DNA of 64,000 nt from Siderastrea radians (taxonomy: Eukaryota; Cnidaria; Anthozoa; Scleractinia; Rhizangiidae). A program made the position numbers and the translations under genes. Below are positions 47,244 through 64,000 of the stretch, one piece after another. The notes beneath the pieces are model-generated. The model was given only the letters and a program-made list of their open reading frames with translations. It did not search any database and was not told the DNA's origin. The DNA lies in the NCBI GenBank assembly GCA_964017195.1, contig OZ024892.1:16136871-16200870 (forward strand). Reading direction: 5' to 3'. Every line of letters starts with the position of its first letter. Positions within the stretch are counted from its first letter, which is position 1.

Positions 47244-48871
47244 ATGTTTTACAGGCAGCACGTTGGAGTGTGTATTTTTGTGGTTCTCCTCTCCTTTGCA
47301 TTTGCCAGTGATGAAAAGCAGTCTCTTCTACATGATTCGAAAGTCACTCATGATAAAGAGTAAGTTGATTAACATACAACTTATACAAATGGAACCTCAT
47401 TATGAACAACTTGCAGTGCAATTATTTTCCTCTGGTGAATAGACCGCCTCTTAGATTTTCTTCGGCTAAATTTTTAAATCGGCAGTGGGCAGAAAGACGA
47501 CTGACAGACCTCAAAGTTTGATCAACAAAACTTGCAACTTTGAGCGATATGCATTTCGTAGAAGCAGGCGCCCGGCGAAGACTGAGGTGTTTTGAATGCT
47601 GAAATGTTTTTCAGGTGGTAGGTAAATCTTGCAAATCGGATACACAAAAGCGCTAGCGTATATCTTTTAATTGTCTCCAGTGTGTTTCTATGAAAGATAA
47701 CGTGAGAGTAACGCACATTAAGCTTTTCACAATTAAATGCTGCTGAATTTGAGGTGGTCATTCATCCTTAACAGTGTCGATGCTCTTGCTGTTCGTGCCG
47801 AATTTTTATTTTAAGGAACAGGAAATAAACCATGTTGTCTATTTTATCCACGTTAAGTTTCGTGGGTAGAAATCGACTTGAGGGTTCGGACTGTCGCGAG
47901 ACGTTAGCGGACATTATTGTCCTCCAAGCTCATGATGCTAATGTATACATGCGACAGCCGGCAGTGCAGCTGCAGGTAGTTACGGTTGATATATCAGGGA
48001 TATACAGAAACTACCCTATGGTTGGTGAAATTAAAAATTCTAAAATGTATATGGAAAACTTCGTCCAAATCGCAAATTTTAGTTGTCGCTTTCAGGTTAG
48101 GGAAATCGCTAAAATTAAAGTTGTTGCCAAAGACATCATTCAAACACCTGCAGTACAAGCGTCTTGCCCCTCAGTCCATTCAATCAGCTGGCACTAGAGA
48201 GGTACACAAGCCCTACTAATTACTTTGCTCATTCTCGGGACACATGAGCTCCTGTGTCTGAATTTGGCTATGATTGAGTTGGCTTCGATATCAAACGACA
48301 TTTCACATTTTTAACTGGGGTGTATTTGCTTCAAGTGACGCATTTTGATCAAAAGCAAGTGATAATAATTGACGGGTTGTAAGATGTTGTCTTTGAACAA
48401 CAACAACAACAACAACAACATTACAAAAACGTGAGAGGGGTTGGGATTTGTTACCCCATCCACCCACCCTGGGCTCCTCTTCTGCAATGGATCCTTCTTC
48501 AATGCTCATCTAACGTGCTTTTTCGTTTTGACAGCCACATTAAAGAGCATCTCAAAGATGAAATCGGTGATATCAAGGAAGATGAGATGAGTGATGAGGA
48601 CTTACAATTCCACTACTTCAGACTTCACGATTATGACGGCAACAAAAAGCTGGATGGCCTGGAACTAATGCAAGCCATGAGTGATTATCATAACGAATCA
48701 GGAATACAAGATGAAAGAGAGACTTCAGAGGAAGCAATGGCTTCAACGATAGACCAGATCCCAAGCTATGATGATGCAAATGACGATGGATATATTGATT
48801 ATCCTGAGTATATTAAATCGCAACAGAAACTTGAGGAAAAGGACAAGGGTGAATCCAATAAACCCCAGTAA
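47244..48871 (+). CDS. MCFD2: MCFD2-like ER EF-hand protein, paralogue 2
   Basis: Two exons, 47244-47359 and 48535-48871, joined in phase 2 (GA|C); 150 aa. Signal peptide in residues 1-22 (hydrophobic run VCIFVVLLSFAFA). EF-hand loops DYDGNKKLDGLE and DANDDGYIDYPE keep acidic residues at the calcium-binding positions. The signature HIKEHLKDEI and LQFHYFRLHDYDG matches paralogue 1 and human MCFD2. Differences are a shorter N-terminal region, a more acidic linker between the EF hands and a charged tail (LEEKDKGESNKPQ). The likely role is calcium-dependent cargo-receptor subunit in ER exit with LMAN1. Same intron position and phase as paralogue 1. An AAC repeat lies in the intron. Confidence 0.92.
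48396..48421. repeat. AAC microsatellite
   Basis: About eight AAC units in the intron of MCFD2 paralogue 2. Confidence 0.9.
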
Positions 48872-51528
48872 TGCTGCAGTTTCTCAATACTAAAATTACT
48901 GTAAAATTCTCAATGCAAGCCCCCGGCCACCCAGAATCTTACCTGCAAACCATCTTGTGATAACGATCTCTCCCTAACCGTTGTCAATATAAGGACTTGT
49001 GCAGTGAGGCTGTCAAGCGTTTTTTTCTACTTGTGTCAAGGCCAACCCATTTTTAAAGGTAACATTTCCTACAATAAATGTCCTTCCTTCTTGAAAATAA
49101 GTCCAGGCAAGAAAATTCTTTAAATGAGCCCAGAGCTGACATTCACGATTCTCAGTAGTCTCCAATTTGTGGCTGTGGAAAAGATACTTGCGTTAAAATG
49201 TTTGTTTTAAATGCATTCAGACATGGTGTCCAGTGCACAGCAATAACGCCACTTTCAACTGACAACAAAGACAGTGGACGTCAAGCCAATTTTGTGCACG
49301 TCTTACTGAGCAAAACAAGTTATTTCTCACCTTGTAAGCTATATAGGTATGTATCATCCCAAGGGGTGTAGTTTTCAAACTGTTTTCATCTGGAATAGGG
49401 CATGGCATTGTGTGAAATCATTAGTAAAACTTATGCGTTTGAAACTCAATTGCAGCAAGTTCCAACTTTAATCTTGAGTGATGTACATAATGATTTTTAT
49501 AGTTTCGAATTTTGTTGTTATCAGTATGTAATATTTTTGCTAATAACTTAACTGGTCTCAGTAATACTTGAAACAAAACTGAAGGTTTTCTAAGGATGTC
49601 CACTCCTGTAGGCAGCTGTTTTTCTTGTTCCAGAGACAAAAAATCCCCCCCCCCCCACCAGAAATTCATTTTACTTGTTAAATGATTTATTTATTTCAGA
49701 CAGGGAGAGGCCTGTCACACATACTTAAACCTTGTTAAAATTTAAATAGCTCATATTATAATAATTATTAACATAACTTAACTAAATACTTCCAAGTTCA
49801 AAATTGATATTATTTGTTATAATTTATTATTATCAGCATTTATAATCTTACTTGTATTTGTCAGTCTTTTTTCTCTGTGTGGCCTCATCCCATTTTGCAC
49901 AAATAAATTCTTTTTAGCTTTTATGATGATTTATTATTTGATGGGCTCGACCATTTCAAAACGTTCGGAGTGACTTTTCAGGCCCCAATTTTTTCTCCAA
50001 AACTTTGGGTTTTGCCAATTTGTTCTCAAACTGAACGAGGAATGAACCTGAAACTGACATCTGAATGTACCTATAATAAGCAATGTTTTGACAAGAAAGT
50101 TATTTTTTCATTGCAAAAAGGCAAGATTTTCAATGCAAAATTATTTATGACATTCTTATATAGAGCCCTTCAATTAGTTAGTTAGTTGTTTTGTGAGCTT
50201 GGCAATAACATTATTTTGGATAAATTCCTAATCATAATTCCAGAATATTGAAAATCTTAACTGTTCTCTTGATAATCAAGTCTTCGAGCCCTGAGCATGC
50301 TTGCAGTTTACTATTGGATTTTAATAGCACCAATCTAAAAATGCTATGTGGTCTCAGTGGTCTCCATGACAGTAGAGGCCTGGTTCAGTTGTTCAAATGT
50401 AGGCCTAGCTACAAAAATCCTGACTTTTTTTCGGGATTTTTAGAGGTTCACGGAATTTTTAGAAAACTATAGGGTTTCTAGAGATTTGGAGGGATAAAGC
50501 CCACCAAAGCCACGGAATTTTCACCACAGGTTGCCCAATGTTTTAATATCATGGGATTTTTAGAGATTTTTAGGAGTTTTTATGGGATTCTTAGAGGTGA
50601 AACTGAAGATTTTTAGAACATTTTTGGAGAAATTCTGGAAAGATTTTTAGGCCATTTTTCAGGATTTATGTAGCTGGCCTATTCAAATGCCAGTTATTGC
50701 TAACTCAGGGTTACAAGTTAACCAAGATTTCTATTTGTACAGCTTATTTCAAGTCACAGTTTGAAAGCTGCAGCCAAACTCAAAATGTAGAAAAAATTTA
50801 ACAGTCAGATTGTTATGCTATCTAAATCCAAAACTGATGCCTATGCCGGGTTAGGTGCATTAGCTGAACCCTGCTTTGAACAACCACACCTTGATTGCAA
50901 GATGAATTTGACATGCCTACTTTTTGACAACTGCACACAGGATGGATATGTTGTAGTTCAATTTTATCCTTGGTTCAATTTTTATTTTCTTTTGTTCTTT
51001 AATTTTTATGTTAATATATGATAATGAATATGAAACAAAAGAAAACAAACATTGAACCAAGGATAAAATTGAGCTACAACAGAAACAGGGTACAAGCTAT
51101 AAGCCTGCACACCTGGTGGAACATAGTGCAGAAAACAGTACAGAACACGTCCAGACGATTCTTAGCTTTACACAAACGATGTCCCAATGGCATGCAGCAC
51201 TGTGCACAACTTGTTAACTTTACCGTGTGTGTTCACCCTAGAATTATTGCATGCAACATTGTGCTCAGCAATTGGAGGGCTGAGTGGAAGAAGGGCATAA
51301 GGGATGATATGGCCTTGAAATCTAAATTTCTCTAAACAGTTCTCCTTCGGCACACAGGCTGGTAATCATGGAAGAAACATATTTACTAAGTTTATTTCTT
51401 AAACCAAGAGCTTAAATTCAAAGAATTAACCTATTACTTTTCTTCACAAACTGAACTAACTCAAGTGAAGCACGAATGCTTCTTTTGTTCTCTGTCAACT
51501 TAAAACAATTTTTTTTGCTTCACTTGAG
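48872..51528. other. Intergenic, AT-rich
   Basis: Holds a polyadenylation signal near 49073, a C tract near 49648 and locally repeated gggatttttaga-like words at 50430-50660. No gene supported. Confidence 0.5.
49073..49078 (+). terminator. Likely polyadenylation signal of MCFD2 paralogue 2
   Basis: AATAAA about 200 bases after the stop codon, the first such hexamer found after it. Confidence 0.5.
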
Positions 51529-51838
51529 CCGGGGGGGGGGGTACTCGACCCATATATAGGTGAGCCGCTGAGGGTTCGAAACCCTGACCCTGTTTAGGAC
51601 AAAAAAATCCTAAAATACATACCCTGTTTAGGACAACAACCTGAATTTTATTACCCTGTTTAGGACATGCAATACCCCATTTACAACTAGGACAGACTCG
51701 CGCAAAATTATATACCCTGTTTAGGACAGAATTGCACGAAATCACATACCCTGTTTAGGACAGAGAGGCATAAAATCATACCCTGTTCAGCGGCACATCC
51801 CCGTATAGGCCATATAAGGGAGTACCCCCCCCCCTGGG
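51529..51838. mobile_element. 310-bp hAT-like MITE with 8-bp target duplication
   Basis: The exact duplication cacttgag occurs at 51521-51528 and 51839-51846. The ends are ccggggggg...gtactc and gagtaccccccc...ctggg, inverted repeats of G/C tracts. The interior carries five or six copies of taccctgtttaggaca. The same end family bounds the large insertion in NDUFAF1 intron 1. Confidence 0.85.
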
Positions 51839-51998
51839 CACTTGAGTAAAAATAAGGAAAGTAATAGGGTTATTCTTCTAATTAAGCTCTCAGGGTCAAG
51901 AAATAAACACAAAATTATGTTTCTTACATGATAACCAGCCTGCATGCCAAAGCTGAGCTAAATTGAAGCAATTTTGAGGTGCAAACTGTCACTTTATA

Positions 51999-53461
51999 GG
52001 GAACGCATCCAAATATCGGCATCGATTCCGACCGATTCCGATCAATTGGTATCCGATTTTTTCCGTTTCCGTTTACATGTTGACCCGATTTTTTGGTGCT
52101 GAAAGAAATGGAATCGGAAAGACACATCGGGTCAACTTTCGGCATCGGGGTAACAAAATAGTATAGGTCAAATTGTCGCGGTCAAAACAGAACAGGACAA
52201 ACAGCTCGCGGGAACAGCTCACGGACTGCAGTAAAAGTTTTAATGGCTCGGGGTGAATGGCTGAAGAAAATTTTCGAACGGCTCGCGGGGAACAGAACGG
52301 CTGGCTGTAGTCGGCTAACCGGCTGTGGAAAAGTTTCGACAATCAGAAACACCAAGGAATTTGCCTGTTATATAAGACGGTCAAATGCTAAAATATCAAA
52401 ATCAGCAAATTATTCCGATTTTGACATTTCATGGCGAATGTTTCGTTTCGCGATAGTTTGGGATACTCTTACTTGTTTTGATGTCAGTCATAACTAAAGC
52501 GCTTGAAACTTCTATGCACGATATGTGAACTAGACTGTGAGCAGTCTAAATCTCGTTTGCTAACGCTCGCTATTTTCGCTTCATTCAGCATGGATTTTAG
52601 AACAAAAGAGAGACTGTTTGCAGTCTATGTGAATGTGAACACAGCGAAAACAATTTGCAATTGAAACTTTACCAGCACTTACACAAGGAAAAAAGACATA
52701 TATAAAGGAACGATAACACGGTCATGAAAACAAATTTTAATCGACCCGAAACATTTGCTTTTGGTGTGTGTTTTTTTAATACAAAAAAGCAGAAAACGCG
52801 ATGAGTTGGTGTCGAGAGTCACCGTGAATAATTTGCGTCCCAATTGCGACGTAAACTACGAAGCTAAAATTTTCAGAATTGAACCAGACTCAAACCTGCT
52901 GTCAAAAGCAAAACTCTTGAATGAACCTTATAGCAAAAATCTAAGGTAAAGATGTATGAAAGAGAATTAGAGTTAAATAACAAGCTTTTTAATTTGCCTG
53001 GCATTATTTTAAGTTTAGAATTCACTGTGAGTCGCAAAACAAATTGTGCAATCGATGTGGGGACAAATCGTACTGTTCTTTCGCGCACTTTATCCTTCGA
53101 TTAAAATTGAAACAGTAAAGAAGCTTATATTGAAACTCAAAGGCAATGCCAACTGTAAAAGAATTTGTGAGAAATAGCGAATACAGTCCGAAGTTTATAG
53201 TTCCAGTTAGTTTTGCTTCAAAATTTGCATAACGCTGAAATCTGACCTATTTAAGTCTCGTGTCACATTTCTAGTCTTAGAACGTCGCATCGGATCGGGA
53301 GGTCAAGTTCTTTCCGACTAAATTGGTACCAATCTCATCGGAATCGGAAACAGCAGTCAAGGCTTACATTGTATCAACTCATACCGATTCTGAGCAGTCG
53401 GGAAATTAATCGGTACTGATTCCGATCATCGGATTCCCGCACGATATTTGGACTCATTCCC
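51999..53461. mobile_element. Probable 1.46-kb TIR element
   Basis: Left end gggaacgcatccaaatatcg. The complement of the right end begins gggaatgagtccaaatatcg, 17 of 20 identical. Near both ends are repeated gattccgat-type words. No target duplication is clear and no transposase seen. A smaller element (52532-52626) is nested inside. Confidence 0.65.
52532..52626. repeat. Inverted-repeat element, copy 2
   Basis: Begins agactgtgagcagtct and ends agactgtttgcagtct. The interior block ttttagaacaaaagagag is shared with 45384-45450. Confidence 0.7.
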
Positions 53462-53821
53462 TTACACGATTTACCCACCAAGCCCTTCAATTTCAAAACA
53501 GAATGATGGAGTAGTATCAGGGAGTCACACATGCTGTAACTATTGTATGTACATTGCGGCCTATACCTTAGTGTCAATGAGCAAGAAGAACGTGTGTACA
53601 AGGACGCCATCTTGAATAAACATGTCCATTGTGTTCCACGAACTACGTGCTTTGTTGCATGAAGATACAATAGCAACTTTCTTGTATGTAATGTTCCAGA
53701 CAATATTGCACAATGCAATTGAGCTTTTAAAACTTGCATGCAATGTTGCAAGTAGTAATGATTTGTCTGGGTCTTAATTGTATCCAGCCTTGTACTCTGT
53801 CTTGTTTTACCCACATCTTTT

Positions 53822-54718
53822 TCAGACATATTTTGATGTTTTAGAAGTATACTGAGTAAAGTAGTCTTCCTCTTTTGATGCCAGTTTCTGACGCGGAAAA
53901 AACGGAAAAAGCCACCAAAGGTACCACAGATGTCCACAAATACCTACAAAGTTCTTCTTCCATCCCTGGTCATATATAAATATGTTGTGTCTCCATTCAT
54001 AAGTTGTCTGCCCAGAAAAAATCAATGTCATTTGAAAGAAGAAACATCCCGAACACCCAAAACCTTGTACCAGACAAAGCCATGTCACAACAACCACCAG
54101 GAAGTAAAATAGCGTGACACTTCCTGTCCACAATTTGTAAACTGTCAACAGTGGAACTACCTTGCAAATTGCCTCAAAGCTCAGAGGAATTAAAGGGCCA
54201 ATCTTTTGGTGTAAATAAAACAGGTTTATAACAAAAATATAAGCAGATGCAATGAACACAAATAAATTAAATACCAGAAAGAAGCGTAAGTTTGCGTGAC
54301 CCACGCAGGTGGCAGTGAAAAAGCAATGATGGTCACGCCTCACAACACACTTGTCACAAAACGAACAGTGGTGCGATCTAGGAGGCGAGTTTTGTTCGCA
54401 AGATTGACAGTAGAAGACCCCATCTCTTTCTTCATTTAGCGCATCAGCTTTCTTATAAGACGTGTCTGTAGTTATTAAGTAATAGTAGTTTCCAGTAATG
54501 CTGATCATAACGTAGATAAATAAAACCATATTGGCTGTTAACAGCTGGGTGGAGTGTTGAAACAACGAAGGAATCACATGAAATATTTCCAACCAAACTA
54601 CAAGAGTAAGCATTATAACGACGTATCCAATTCCCATAGAATGTGCTCCTAAGATAGTGGTTCGTGGAGCTTTCCCAAAGTATTTGTGCCGAGCAAAATC
54701 GTTCATTTTGGAGGACAT
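53822..54718 (-). CDS. DHHC palmitoyltransferase (ZDHHC22/24-like)
   Basis: Intronless, 298 aa, start ATG at 54718. Hydrophobic segments at about residues 30-53, 60-81, 145-168 and 195-217, with further hydrophobic stretches after, give a polytopic membrane protein. The cysteine-rich domain spans about residues 100-148 (CQSCEQ, RSHHCSFCDKCV) with the catalytic DHHC at 129-132, then CFFTATCVG and NLRFF. The downstream TTxE motif is TTYE at 238-241. The spacing and CFFT.xCVG sequence recall ZDHHC22/24. It would transfer palmitate to protein cysteines at ER or Golgi membranes; substrates are unknown. No signs of decay. Lack of introns could reflect retroposition or be ancestral. Head-to-head with RIOX1. 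Confidence 0.94.
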   Translation of the reverse strand: MSSKMNDFARHKYFGKAPRTTILGAHSMGIGYVVIMLTLVVWLEIFHVIPSLFQHSTQLLTANMVLFIYVMISITGNYYYLITTDTSYKKADALNEERDGVFYCQSCEQNSPPRSHHCSFCDKCVVRRDHHCFFTATCVGHANLRFFLVFNLFVFIASAYIFVINLFYLHQKIGPLIPLSFEAICKVVPLLTVYKLWTGSVTLFYFLVVVVTWLCLVQGFGCSGCFFFQMTLIFSGQTTYEWRHNIFIYDQGWKKNFVGICGHLWYLWWLFPFFPRQKLASKEEDYFTQYTSKTSKYV

Positions 54719-54889
54719 TTTAGGTCAATCTTTTTCACAACAAAAGAAACAACTATGTAACCACGCCTTAAGGAAACTGACTGCTCTTACATGAAAGGTT
54801 ACGCTATTTGTGAGTTATCCGCTGATACATTACGCGGGAGAATTAATTTTTTCCGTCCATCCGTCCATGTGTTTCATTATACTCACAAA
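54719..54889. promoter_or_regulatory. Bidirectional promoter between DHHC gene and RIOX1
   Basis: 171 bases separate the divergent start codons (54718 minus, 54890 plus). If RIOX1 used the in-frame upstream ATG at 54791, only 72 would remain. Confidence 0.55.

Positions 54890-64000
<9,111 letters not shown>

Noticed and set aside
47832..48197. 121-codon frame in the intron of MCFD2 paralogue 2
   Set aside because: No recognisable domain and no splice-compatible phase with the flanking exons was established.
53374..53937. 187-codon minus-strand frame overlapping the DHHC 3' end
   Set aside because: Overlaps the true C-terminus in another frame; no domain features.

Overview
This window is nuclear DNA of an animal, most likely an anthozoan cnidarian and plausibly a stony coral. 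The evidence is intron-split genes with GT/AG sites, AT-rich introns, animal mitochondrial, ER and nucleolar proteins, a secreted protein with thrombospondin type 1 modules, and dense short inverted-repeat elements of types I recall from coral and anemone genomes. The species is an inference. A 200-base run of N (16301-16500) is an assembly gap.

Layout. 1-3000: decayed BEL/Pao LTR retrotransposon on the minus strand, cut by the window edge. 4929-9826: six-exon minus-strand gene for a secreted protein with duplicated Trp/Cys-rich exons followed by two TSP1 exons. 9.9-22.7 kb: gene-poor and repeat-rich, with a ~104-bp tandem array, a tRNA-derived SINE, the N gap in a minisatellite, nested MITEs and a 1.8-kb near-perfect palindrome. 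22871-25598: MCFD2-like EF-hand gene (minus). 27326-28456: single-exon BTB gene (plus). 30656-41023: NDUFAF1 (minus), whose first intron is almost entirely a 5.9-kb transposon insertion. 41100-46180: CRLS1, cardiolipin synthase (plus), seven exons. 47244-48871: a second MCFD2-like gene (plus). 48.9-53.8 kb: intergenic, with several inverted-repeat elements. 53822-54718: intronless DHHC palmitoyltransferase (minus). 54890 to the right edge: RIOX1/NO66 JmjC oxygenase (plus), first five exons only, with a truncated LINE in intron 3.

Relationships. NDUFAF1 (complex I assembly) and CRLS1 (cardiolipin synthesis) are head-to-head with 76 bp between start codons, so two inner-mitochondrial-membrane functions probably share one promoter. 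The DHHC gene and RIOX1 are also head-to-head, 171 bp apart. The two MCFD2 paralogues share one intron position and phase and lie on opposite strands about 22 kb apart. Exon boundaries were placed by hand from splice sites and reading phase. Every multi-exon model given here keeps an open frame across all its junctions. The best leads are the palindrome nested in a MITE, the MITE insertion whose uninterrupted target is present elsewhere in the window, the transposon-filled NDUFAF1 intron, and the unassigned W/C/CC-repeat secreted protein.
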